This document shows positions 29,458 through 37,262 of a DNA stretch of 45,010 nucleotides, one piece after another (within the stretch, counting starts at the first letter, position 1; every line of letters begins with the position of its first letter). This stretch comes from an uncultured Clostridia bacterium. GTDB taxonomy: Bacteria; Bacillota; Clostridia; Christensenellales; Borkfalkiaceae. The translations under genes and the position numbers were made by a program. The notes under the pieces are model-generated. The model was not told the DNA's origin and ran no database searches. It saw nothing but the letters and a program-made list of their open reading frames with translations. The stretch is taken from positions 1 through 45,010 of the forward strand of contig CANQQM010000005.1 in the NCBI GenBank assembly GCA_947626005.1. The letters run 5' to 3'.

Positions 29458-29532
29458 TTACTCCCCGAGGAGCCGCCGAAGATAGGCTTCGTACTCCGCG
29501 TCGGTGAGCTTTTTGAGTTTGCTTTTCGCCAT
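29458..29532 (-). CDS. 24-residue basic amphipathic peptide
   Basis: A short frame from ATG 29532 to TAA 29458-29460 encodes MAKSKLKKLTDAEYEAYL followed by RRLLGE. GAGGTGAC lies 5 nt before the ATG, a better ribosome binding site than many genes here, and a hairpin terminator follows at once. It begins 59 nt after the ABC transporter stop, so it is the last gene of that operon. It may be a regulatory or accessory peptide of the transporter or an independent small protein. No family is recognised. Confidence 0.6.
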   Translation of the reverse strand: MAKSKLKKLTDAEYEAYLRRLLGE

Positions 29533-29591
29533 ATGTCACCTCGCAAGGGATATACGGTGAGTATGCGCCTTTCCCCCTCTTTTTATGCGCC

Positions 29592-32375
29592 TTATTCGGT
29601 GCGGAGGGCGATGACGGGGTCTTTCTTCGCCGCCGCCTGTGCGGGAATGAGCCCCGAAATGAGGGTGAGCGCGACGCTCACGCACACCATGATGAAGGCG
29701 GTGAGCGGCGAGAGCACGGCGATCCCCGCGATGCCCGAAAGGGAGTAGATGATCCAACTGATGAGCCCCGAGAGAAGGTAGGTGACGGCGATCCCGATGA
29801 GCCCCGCCGAGAGCCCGATGATGAAGGTCTCCGCGTTGAAGAGGTTGCGGATATCCATCTTCCTTGCGCCGAGCGATCGCAAGACGCCGATCTCCTTGAC
29901 CCGCTCGACGACGGAGACGTAGGTGATGATGCCGATCATGACCGAGCTCACGACAAGGGAGATCGCCGTGAAGGCGACGAGCACATAGGTGATGACGTTG
30001 AGCATGGTCTGCACCATTCCCATGAGAAGGCCGACGCGGTCGGTGTACTTTATAATCTCGTCCTCGCCGTGGCTGTCGTTCCATGCGTCGAGGTAGCCGA
30101 GGACTTCCTCCTTCGTGTCGAAATCGGCGGGATAGATGTAGATGGCGTTCGGCGACGACTTCGCCCCCACCGAGGCAAGGGCGGTGTCGGCGATCGCAAA
30201 CTTCACCTTGACGGTAATGGGCTTCCCCGTCACGGGGTTCTGCGCGGGAAGGCCGGTCGCAGGGTCGGTGACGGGAACTTCCTGTTCGTAGGCGTAGTAG
30301 TCGGCAAGGTTCTTTGCGGGCGGCGTCAGCCAGATGGTGTACGTCTCGTCGCCCGAGCCGATCGTCGTCGCACTGTCGCGGATGAATTTCGCGATCTCGG
30401 ACTGCTCCTCGTTGTGGGCGATGTATTTATCGACCGTCGCCTCGGGGAGGTTGAGCCCCTCCGTCAGGCACCCGTAGGTGAAGTTCTCCTTAAGGCGGAG
30501 AATGCCCGAAATTTTGAAGGGAATGCCCTTCTCCGCGGAGAGGTCGAGGGTATTGCGCTCACCGTTATAGAGGAAGGGATAGCTGTCCTCCTGCCCCTGC
30601 GTATAATTATCGTTCTTCGTGTACACCTCGTCGTTGTAGTAGAGCATGTACTGCTGCTCGAGCACGCGGCTGAAGGAGAGACGAGTCGGGTCGTTCTCGG
30701 AGGCCTCCTCCGCAAGGGTGACGGCCGTCGTTTCCGCCTCCGCCTTGGCGGAGCCGAGGTCGAAGAGGTCGAGGAAACGCGCTTCGGTGAGGAAGCCGAG
30801 CTGGACGAGGGTGAGGTCGATGAGGGCGTTGTTTTCGCCGACGACGAGCACCGCTTCGTTCTCGTTTTGGGGGAAGGTCCCCGCGACGACTTCGTATTGC
30901 GACTGCACATACTTCCCGTAGTCGGGGGAGGAGAAGTCCGCCGTCCCCGGCATCTTGTTCACGACGTTCGTGAAGAGATCGACGAAGCGGAGAAGGTTGC
31001 TGTACTCGGGCGCGTAGGTCATGAGCTCCTGAATGAAGAACTCTTTAAGCGCCGTCGTCGAGAAGTTGACCGTGCGCGGCTCGGGATCCTGCGCCGTCTC
31101 CCCCACCCTGACGGGGGTGAAGAGGTAGTCGGTCATCGTAAAGCCGTAGTTGTAGGCGATGGAGGAGAACCAGTCGGGGTGGTTCTCCTTCCCCTCTTCG
31201 AGGTAGTCGATGTATTCGGGGGTGATGTTGTTCTGCACGGTGATCCCCTGTGCAAGCCCCGTCAAAAAGGAGTTGATGTACACCTTGTCGCCGAGTTCGT
31301 CGAGGGAGGGCATATCCTCGGGGGAGGACATTGCGGACATGACCGCCGTCACGTCGAGCGCGCTCTCCGTCACTTCCAAAGGATAGTAGGAGAGCATATC
31401 CTCCTCGGTGTGGCGGATGTAGTTGTTGAAGCCGTTGGAAAGGGCAAGGACGAGGCAGACGGAGATGATGCCGATGCTCCCCGCGACGGAGGTGATGATC
31501 GTGCGGCCCTTCTTGGTGAGAAGGTTCTTCGCCGAGAGCGCAAGGGAGGTCCAAAGGCTCATCTTTGCCCGCGGCTTCTTCCCGCGGCTCCCCTTTTTCG
31601 CCTCCGCTCCCGTCTCCTTTTGCGAATTGTTTTCGCCTTCGGAAAGGTTCTCCGTTGCGCCTTCGGAGCCCTCCGCGGCGGCCTCCTCTTCGCTCTCCGT
31701 GTAAGGGTCGCTGTCCGATTCGACGAGCCCGTCCTTAAGGCGGACGATGCGGGAAGCGTATGCTTCGGCGAGTTCGGGGTTATGGGTCACCATGATGACG
31801 AGCCGCTCCCCCGCGATCTCCTTGATGAGTTCCATGACTTCGACGCTCGTCTTGGAGTCGAGTGCGCCCGTCGGTTCGTCGGCGAGGAGGATATCGGGGT
31901 TGTTGACGAGCGCTCTTGCGATCGCGACGCGCTGCATCTGTCCGCCCGAGAGCTGATTGGGCTTCTTGTTGAGCTCTTCGCCGAGCCCCACCCGCTCGAG
32001 GGCATGCTTTGCGCGTTCCCGACGCTCTTCGCGGCTCACCCCCGCGATCGTGAGGGCGAGTTCGACGTTCGAGAGCACCGTCTGGTGGGGAATGAGGTTG
32101 TAGGTCTGGAAGATGAACCCGATGCGGTGGTTGCGGTAGACGTCCCAGTCGCGGTCGCGGAAGTCCTTCGTCGACTTGCCCTGTATGACGAGATCGCCCG
32201 ACGTGTAGTAGTCGAGCCCGCCGATGATGTTGAGAAGCGTCGTCTTTCCGCAGCCCGACTGGCCGAGGATGCAGACGAACTCGTTGCGGCGGAAATCGAG
32301 GGTCACCCCTTTGAGGGCGTGGACGACGCCCGAGGCGATCTTGTAGTCCTTCGTGATCGAAGTAAGTTTCAGCAT
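29592..32375 (-). CDS. MacB-type ABC transporter, ATPase-permease fusion
   Basis: 927-residue fusion. The ATPase domain (about 1-220) has Walker A GQSGCGKT (38-45), Q-loop FQTYN (89-93), signature LSGGQ (142-146) and Walker B LLADEP (163-168). An acidic linker (about 222-262) follows, then the first membrane helix (about 294-314). An extracellular domain of roughly 460 residues comes next, then three membrane helices in about 790-915 with the FtsX/MacB signature VVERVKEIGVLRSLGA. MacB-like exporters act as mechanotransmitters for peptides, toxins or lipoproteins. ATG 32375 follows GGGAG and lies 7 nt after the MarR gene stop. The substrate is unknown. The large outer domain is unlike the short domain of BceAB-type pumps. 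Confidence 0.9.
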   Translation of the reverse strand: MLKLTSITKDYKIASGVVHALKGVTLDFRRNEFVCILGQSGCGKTTLLNIIGGLDYYTSGDLVIQGKSTKDFRDRDWDVYRNHRIGFIFQTYNLIPHQTVLSNVELALTIAGVSREERRERAKHALERVGLGEELNKKPNQLSGGQMQRVAIARALVNNPDILLADEPTGALDSKTSVEVMELIKEIAGERLVIMVTHNPELAEAYASRIVRLKDGLVESDSDPYTESEEEAAAEGSEGATENLSEGENNSQKETGAEAKKGSRGKKPRAKMSLWTSLALSAKNLLTKKGRTIITSVAGSIGIISVCLVLALSNGFNNYIRHTEEDMLSYYPLEVTESALDVTAVMSAMSSPEDMPSLDELGDKVYINSFLTGLAQGITVQNNITPEYIDYLEEGKENHPDWFSSIAYNYGFTMTDYLFTPVRVGETAQDPEPRTVNFSTTALKEFFIQELMTYAPEYSNLLRFVDLFTNVVNKMPGTADFSSPDYGKYVQSQYEVVAGTFPQNENEAVLVVGENNALIDLTLVQLGFLTEARFLDLFDLGSAKAEAETTAVTLAEEASENDPTRLSFSRVLEQQYMLYYNDEVYTKNDNYTQGQEDSYPFLYNGERNTLDLSAEKGIPFKISGILRLKENFTYGCLTEGLNLPEATVDKYIAHNEEQSEIAKFIRDSATTIGSGDETYTIWLTPPAKNLADYYAYEQEVPVTDPATGLPAQNPVTGKPITVKVKFAIADTALASVGAKSSPNAIYIYPADFDTKEEVLGYLDAWNDSHGEDEIIKYTDRVGLLMGMVQTMLNVITYVLVAFTAISLVVSSVMIGIITYVSVVERVKEIGVLRSLGARKMDIRNLFNAETFIIGLSAGLIGIAVTYLLSGLISWIIYSLSGIAGIAVLSPLTAFIMVCVSVALTLISGLIPAQAAAKKDPVIALRTE

Positions 32376-32382
32376 GGATCTA

Positions 32383-32853
32383 TTACTCCCTGTTCGGTTG
32401 ATTGTCGGTGTCGAATTGCTCTCTTGCGCGGCGGAGGGCGGCGGAGAACTCGTCGTAGATGCGGACAAGCGTCGTGATTTTGCGTTCCCCGACCGTATCT
32501 ATGACACTCTCTATAATACGGTTGGCCTGCTCGCACTGTGCCTCGAACACCGCTTCCGCCTCGTCGGTGAGACGGATGTAGGCGATCTTGTCGTTCCCGA
32601 GGGCCCCCTCCCGACGGACGATGCCGCGGTCCTCGAGCTTGGAGACCGTCTGCGAGACCGCCGACCGCGTGACGCCGAGGCTCCGTGCAAGTTCGGAGGA
32701 AATGATCCCCCTCCCCTCACGGTCGGCAAGGACGACTTCGCGGATGAGACGGAACTCGGTTTTGGAGAGCCTCGCGGAGGCGGGAAAGAGGTCGATCTCC
32801 TCCATGTCGCGGATCGTTTGGAAGAGTTTCAAAAGATAATCGTTGGTTTCCAT
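32383..32853 (-). CDS. MarR family transcriptional regulator
   Basis: 156-residue winged-helix dimer protein. N- and C-terminal helices form the dimer part. The DNA-binding part (about 50-100) reads ISSELARSLGVTRSAVSQTVSKLEDRGIVRR, followed by a wing around GNDKIAYIRLTDEAEAV. Such regulators usually repress an adjacent export gene and release on ligand binding; here the next gene is the MacB-type transporter, 7 nt downstream. GAGGAGC precedes the ATG. An imperfect palindrome around TGAATGTTCA lies just after the -10 box and may be the operator. Confidence 0.92.
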   Translation of the reverse strand: METNDYLLKLFQTIRDMEEIDLFPASARLSKTEFRLIREVVLADREGRGIISSELARSLGVTRSAVSQTVSKLEDRGIVRREGALGNDKIAYIRLTDEAEAVFEAQCEQANRIIESVIDTVGERKITTLVRIYDEFSAALRRAREQFDTDNQPNRE

Positions 32854-32879
32854 GGTGCTCCTCGATTTGTTCTCTTCTG

Positions 32880-32917
32880 AACATTCAAATTATACCCATC
32901 GGCTGCCCGATTGTCAA
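32880..32917 (-). promoter_or_regulatory. Promoter and possible operator of the MarR - ABC operon
   Basis: Consensus TTGACA (32912-32917), 17-bp spacer, TATAAT (32889-32894) on the minus strand. TGAATGTTCA, a 4-2-4 palindrome, starts just 3' of TATAAT near the expected transcription start. Confidence 0.85.
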
Positions 32918-32958
32918 CGGATTGAACGGACGCATAAAAAAATTCACCGCAAATTCAC

Positions 32959-32980
32959 AAAAAAATCCCCCGAAGGGGGA
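32959..32980 (-). terminator. Terminator of the CNNM - RNA methyltransferase operon
   Basis: Stem TCCCCC / GGGGGA with a 3-nt loop and a T7 run on the minus strand, immediately after the stop codon. Confidence 0.85.
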
Positions 32981-32983
32981 AAT

Positions 32984-34093
32984 TCAGGATCCTTTGGGAG
33001 ATCGGCCGAAATAGGTGTAGAGCTCGCAGCGGAGATCGGCGTTGTAGAGGATGCGGCGGCGGTCGGCCCTCCCGAACGCCCGTTCCGCCCCCTCGTACGC
33101 CGAGAGGAAGATGCAGCTCCAGTCGGGGTAGCGGCGGACCGCCCTCGAAAATTCCCTGTAGAGGGGGAAGAGGTCGCGCCCCTTCTCCATGCGCTCTCCG
33201 TAGGGCGGATTGGAAAAGAGGACGCCGAAGCGCCCCGAAAGGGAGAGGTCCTTTACGTCCTTCTCCTCGAAGCGGATATCCTTCAGAACCCCCGCCCGCC
33301 GCGCATGTTCCTTGGCGATCCCGACCGCCCGCGGGGAGAGGTCGGAGGCAAAGACGGGCGCGATCGGCCCCGTGTAAATTTCCGCCCTCGCCTCCTCTTT
33401 GGCGCGGGGAAGAACGTCCTTCGGGACGGGGGCAAAGCGGGTGAAGTCAAACTCGCGCATAAGCCCCGGCGCAATGCTGCGTGCATAGAGCACGGCCTCG
33501 ATGGGAATGGTCCCGCTCCCCGCAAAAGGGTCGGCAAAGGGTTTTTCGGCGCGGTAGAAGCTGTCCTCGAGCACGGCGGCGGCGACCGTTTCGCGGAGGG
33601 GCGCCTCGTAGGTGAGCACGCGATACCCCCGTTTATGCAGACCGTCCCCCGACGTATCGAGGGTGACGGTCACGTTGTCCTCCAAAACGGAGAGCCCGAC
33701 GACGGCGCGTTCTCCCCTCTCGGAGAGGGTGCCGCCGAGGCGGGTCGCAATGGCCTTCTTTGCGACGCCGCCCGCCGCCTTCACCGCGCCGAGCTTGCTC
33801 TTTACGCTCTTTCCGTCGAGGCGGACGAGGGCGTCTTTGGTGAGGAATTCCTCCCACGCGATCGACCGCACTCCCTCGAAGAGTTCGTCGAAGGTCTCCG
33901 CCCGAAAGCGGCCGAGGACGAGGAGCACCCGCTCCCCCGCGCGGAGGCGCACGTTGAGTTTCGCGACGTCCGCCCAGTCCCCCTCCACTTCCGCCCTGCC
34001 GAAGAGAACGGGCGGGGCGCCGTAGCCGAGGCGGGAAAGTTCCCGCTTTAAGGCCGCCTCGAGCCCCGAAGCGACGGGGATCAGAAGTTTCAT
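32984..34093 (-). CDS. THUMP-domain RNA (guanine-N2) methyltransferase
   Basis: 369-residue class I SAM-dependent methyltransferase of the RlmL/YpsC/Trm14 group, which modifies guanine N2 in 23S rRNA or tRNA. The N-terminal part (about 1-160) is a ferredoxin-like plus THUMP module ending in SGDGLHKRGYR. PLRETVAAAVL, the SAM motif PFAGSGT (189-195), the acidic ASDLSPRAV and the catalytic NPPYGE (295-300) follow. Length is typical for the YpsC type, without the second methylase domain of E. coli RlmL. It starts 1 nt after the CNNM gene stop. Confidence 0.92.
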   Translation of the reverse strand: MKLLIPVASGLEAALKRELSRLGYGAPPVLFGRAEVEGDWADVAKLNVRLRAGERVLLVLGRFRAETFDELFEGVRSIAWEEFLTKDALVRLDGKSVKSKLGAVKAAGGVAKKAIATRLGGTLSERGERAVVGLSVLEDNVTVTLDTSGDGLHKRGYRVLTYEAPLRETVAAAVLEDSFYRAEKPFADPFAGSGTIPIEAVLYARSIAPGLMREFDFTRFAPVPKDVLPRAKEEARAEIYTGPIAPVFASDLSPRAVGIAKEHARRAGVLKDIRFEEKDVKDLSLSGRFGVLFSNPPYGERMEKGRDLFPLYREFSRAVRRYPDWSCIFLSAYEGAERAFGRADRRRILYNADLRCELYTYFGRSPKGS

Positions 34094-34094
34094 C

Positions 34095-35162
34095 TCACTC
34101 CTCCGTCTCGTCCACCGATTCGGGTTCGACGACGGGTTCGGGGATGTAGGGATTGAGGGGGGAAGTGACGGGCGTCAAGTCGTACTTGTCGTCGATATCG
34201 CCGCCGAGGAGCTCTTCGATCATGTCCTCGCGGGTGATGAGCCCGAGGGCGTTGCCCTCCGCGCCGACGATGATCATCTGCTCCTTCATGGAGAGGGTGC
34301 GCTCGAGGAGGGAGGAGACCTTCTCGTCCGTCGAGGTATAGGACGCGGGGCGGATGAGGTTGGCAAAGTCCCGCCGCCCGGCAAGCAGATTCTCATAGAA
34401 ATCGGCGCGGTAGAGAACGCCGATGATGTTCTGTTTCGTCCCCTTGTAGACGGGGATCCGTGAGAAGTTGGTCTCGCGGAATACCTTGTACACGGTGCGC
34501 GAATCGTCGCGGACCTCGACGAGGACGACGCGGTCGAGCGGGATCATGCAAGAGCCGACGTGCAGATCGTCGTAGCGGAGGGTGCGCTCGATGAGCTCGT
34601 GCTCGGTGTCGTTCAGGACCCCCTCCTCGCGCACGTCGGAGACGAACATCTTGAACTCTTCCTCGGTAATTTTCTTTTTCTTCTTGTCGAGCCCGAAGAG
34701 GAGGAAGATAAACTTCTTCCACCACCCGAACACGATGTTTAAGGGAAAGAAGAGGTAGGAACAAATTTCGAGGGGCAAGCTCATCGCGCAGGCGAACTTT
34801 TCGGGGGACTCCTTTGCAAGCGTCTTGGGGGTGACCTCCCCGAAAATCAAAATGGCGACCGTGAGCACGATCGTCGAAATCGTGGGGCCGAGTTCCTTCC
34901 CGAGGAGCCCCTCGAAGATGACGGCGGAAATGGTCGCCGCCGCAATGTTGACGATGTTGTTGCCGATGAGAAGGGTGGTAAGGATGCGGTTGTAATCCTC
35001 ACTCAGGCGCAACGCCCGCCGCGCCGATCTGCGCTTTTGCGCGTAGCGGCGCATTCTCACCGTGCTGAAACCCGTGTACGCCGTCTCGGCGGCGCTGAAG
35101 CACCCCGAGAGGAGAACCAAGATAAGTAGTGCGACCAACAGACCTATGTCGCCGCCGTCCAT
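34095..35162 (-). CDS. CNNM/HlyC-CorC family membrane protein, short form
   Basis: 355-residue protein. The N-terminal DUF21 membrane domain has about four hydrophobic segments (4-26, 62-85, 92-108 and 124-146), with the family motifs GCFSAAETAYTG and GEVTPKTLAKE. It is followed by a CBS pair (about 200-320) with RIPVYKGTKQNIIGVLY and IEELLGGDIDDK. The family handles Mg2+ or Na+ related transport. The C-terminal transporter-associated (CorC_HlyC) domain of full-length members (420-440 residues) is missing; the chain ends in a Pro/Glu tail. ATG 35162 is chosen because GGAGG lies upstream within normal reach; ATG 35189 is an alternative. Confidence 0.9.
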   Translation of the reverse strand: MDGGDIGLLVALLILVLLSGCFSAAETAYTGFSTVRMRRYAQKRRSARRALRLSEDYNRILTTLLIGNNIVNIAAATISAVIFEGLLGKELGPTISTIVLTVAILIFGEVTPKTLAKESPEKFACAMSLPLEICSYLFFPLNIVFGWWKKFIFLLFGLDKKKKKITEEEFKMFVSDVREEGVLNDTEHELIERTLRYDDLHVGSCMIPLDRVVLVEVRDDSRTVYKVFRETNFSRIPVYKGTKQNIIGVLYRADFYENLLAGRRDFANLIRPASYTSTDEKVSSLLERTLSMKEQMIIVGAEGNALGLITREDMIEELLGGDIDDKYDLTPVTSPLNPYIPEPVVEPESVDETEE

Positions 35163-35207
35163 AGAACGAAAAAACCTCCGATGCGGCAAAATTGCCGTTA
35201 TTTTTCC

Positions 35208-36299
35208 TTACGCCGTTTTCCCGAAGGCAAAACGGATAAATTTCCCGAAGCCGTAATTCCAGACTTCGAAGTTGTGTTCCTTTTCGGGGAGGGTCTCCAC
35301 CGTAAGCGTTCCGAGCATCTCCCCCGCCATCTCCTTCAAGCCGTCCGCAAGGGAGGGAAAGACGGGATAGGCGATGTTGTCCTTTTCGCCGCAGACGAGG
35401 TAGACGCCGCGGACAAACTTTCCGCCGGCGCGGATCGCAAGCCCCGTCACGACGCCGCACTGGGTCGTCGGCCCGCAGGAAAATCCGCCGAGGCAGGAGA
35501 AGAGGTCGGTGAGCCTCGAACCGAGGTTGATGGCCTGCATCCCGCCCATCGAGAGCCCCGCAAGCGCACGGCCGTCGCGGTCGTCCCGCACCGAATAGGC
35601 CGCTTCCACGGCGGGAATGAGGTCTTGGCGGAGCTCCCTGTCGAACTCGTAGAAGCCGCGCACGTTGTCCTTCATCACGATGTGCCCGTCGACGACGTCG
35701 CCCGTGCAGTCGGAAAATTCCGCCGCCGTGCGGCCGTTCGGGAACACGACGACAAGCTCCTCCGTCTCCCCCGCGAAAATCGCCTCGTCGAGCATGGCGA
35801 TGCAGTCCCCTCTCCCGTTCTCATGCGGGAAAAGCCACTCGCGCTCGTCCCCGCCGATGCCGTGAAGAAGGTACAAAACGGGGAACTTCTTCGTCGCCGT
35901 GTACCCCGCGGGGAGATAGACAAAAGCATGCTTTTCGGGGGCGCCTTCGATGGCCGTCGCGCGGTAGTAAAGTTCGACAAGCCGCCCCGCCTTGGGCTTT
36001 TCGGGCTGCTTTTTACGCCGACTCAGACGGAAAAGAGGGACGCGGACATTCTCGGGCTCGGGTTCGTACGTTCCGAATTTTTCAAAGACGGGCGGCTCGG
36101 GAAGAAGCCATGCGCCGCCGCTTTTATACCCCTCTTCGAGGGCCTTCCGATAGCGAAGATAGGCCTTCGCGCAGGCCTTGGGCGTCCCCTTTCCGCAGAA
36201 GGCGCAGCGGGCGTATTTTCCGCAGACGTCCGCCCCGAGCGCACGTTCCGCCGCGCTCTTTTCCGCATTCAGATATTCCTCTAATTCGTCGATCGTCAT
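35208..36299 (-). CDS. Esterase of the feruloyl-esterase-like family with N-terminal Cys cluster
   Basis: 363-residue alpha/beta hydrolase. The catalytic triad is visible: Ser250 in AGLSMGGMQ, Asp307 in CGEKDNIAYP and His342 in KEHNFEVW. The oxyanion region is VLYLLHGIGGDEREW (about 141-155). The class removes feruloyl or acetyl groups from plant polysaccharide fragments. There is no signal peptide, so it works inside the cell. The first 50 residues carry four Cys (26, 32, 35 and 43, with CAFCGKG), an unusual add-on that may bind metal. It has its own promoter (36322-36350). A CGGCAA/TTGCCG hairpin without a T-run lies between it and the CNNM gene 45 nt downstream, so read-through is likely. 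Confidence 0.85.
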   Translation of the reverse strand: MTIDELEEYLNAEKSAAERALGADVCGKYARCAFCGKGTPKACAKAYLRYRKALEEGYKSGGAWLLPEPPVFEKFGTYEPEPENVRVPLFRLSRRKKQPEKPKAGRLVELYYRATAIEGAPEKHAFVYLPAGYTATKKFPVLYLLHGIGGDEREWLFPHENGRGDCIAMLDEAIFAGETEELVVVFPNGRTAAEFSDCTGDVVDGHIVMKDNVRGFYEFDRELRQDLIPAVEAAYSVRDDRDGRALAGLSMGGMQAINLGSRLTDLFSCLGGFSCGPTTQCGVVTGLAIRAGGKFVRGVYLVCGEKDNIAYPVFPSLADGLKEMAGEMLGTLTVETLPEKEHNFEVWNYGFGKFIRFAFGKTA

Positions 36300-36321
36300 C
36301 TCTTCCGCTCCATTCTACACA

Positions 36322-36350
36322 ATTATACGATATTTCCGCGGAGAATACAA
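36322..36350 (-). promoter_or_regulatory. Promoter of the esterase gene
   Basis: Minus-strand TTGTAT (36345-36350), 17-bp spacer, TATAAT (36322-36327). Confidence 0.75.
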
Positions 36351-36379
36351 GGAAATTCCCCCGCTTTGTGTACAAATTT

Positions 36380-37237
36380 TTACATTTTTTCCCGACGAAG
36401 GTACTCCCGCGCCGAATGCACCGCGATGCACCCCTCCCCCGCCGCCTTTGCGTAGCGGTAGGGCCTCCCCGTGACGTCCCCCGCCGCGAACACGCCGGGA
36501 ATAGACGTCGAGAGGTCGCGCTCCGCGAGGATATGGGCGCCCTCCGTTTTCAGCCCCGCACAGAGCGCCGCGGGCGGAAGGGCGTCGGAAAGGACGAATA
36601 CGCCGCTCACTTCGAGCGTTCCGCCCTCCAAGAGAAGGGCCTCGACGTGCCCCTCCCCTATGATCTTTTTCGGCGTCTCCCGATGCACGGCGACGTTCGA
36701 TTCCGAAAAGGTGACGGGAAGGGCGGTGAAACAGTGCACTTCGCTTGCAAACCGCGCAAGGTAGGAAACTTCCCCCTTCATCCCCTCGGAGAGGAGAAGG
36801 GCGGCGATGCGCTTTCCGCGGTAGAGGGCCCCGTCGCAGACGGCGCAATAGCTTACCCCCTTGCCGAGGAATTCCCCCTCTCCCTCGACGGCGGCGCCCA
36901 AGCGGACGCCCGTCGCGAGAACAACACTCTTCGCGGCAAACGATCTCTCCCCCGAAAGGAGGAGAAACTTCTTGCCCGAGCGGTAAATTCCGTCTACATG
37001 GGCGGGGGTAAATGCAATTTCCTCCGCATCCGCCTGCTTCGTTAAAAGGGCGGTAAAGTCGGCGCCCGTCCCCGAAACGCCGGGGAAGCCCGTGATGTGC
37101 TCCGCCTTTTTCAGCTTTTCGCCGAAACGGTCGCTCCCGAGCCAAACATAAGGGAGAAGAAGCGCCTTCGCCGTGAGCGCCGCGGTGTATCCCGCGATGC
37201 CGCCGCCGACGATCGCCACCTCGAATTCCGAACTCAT
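36380..37237 (-). CDS. Thioredoxin-reductase-like flavoprotein without a clear NADPH motif
   Basis: 285-residue FAD protein. The N-terminal dinucleotide motif VAIVGGGIAGYTAAL is intact. The redox pair is CAVC in GVSYCAVCDGALYRGK (around residue 130). The FAD-closing motif GVFAAGDVTGRPYRY is near residue 250. At the place where NADPH-using enzymes carry GGGDSAxEEA, the sequence reads AALLLSEGMKGEVSYLARF, without a Gly-rich motif. That resembles ferredoxin-dependent flavin thioredoxin reductases of clostridia, so ferredoxin may be the donor (inference). Start choice among ATG 37276, 37258 and 37237 is uncertain; 37237 places the FAD motif closest to the N terminus. Downstream of dxs. Confidence 0.85.
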   Translation of the reverse strand: MSSEFEVAIVGGGIAGYTAALTAKALLLPYVWLGSDRFGEKLKKAEHITGFPGVSGTGADFTALLTKQADAEEIAFTPAHVDGIYRSGKKFLLLSGERSFAAKSVVLATGVRLGAAVEGEGEFLGKGVSYCAVCDGALYRGKRIAALLLSEGMKGEVSYLARFASEVHCFTALPVTFSESNVAVHRETPKKIIGEGHVEALLLEGGTLEVSGVFVLSDALPPAALCAGLKTEGAHILAERDLSTSIPGVFAAGDVTGRPYRYAKAAGEGCIAVHSAREYLRREKM

Positions 37238-37262
37238 TGTGCTGTTTTCCGTACCCATATCG

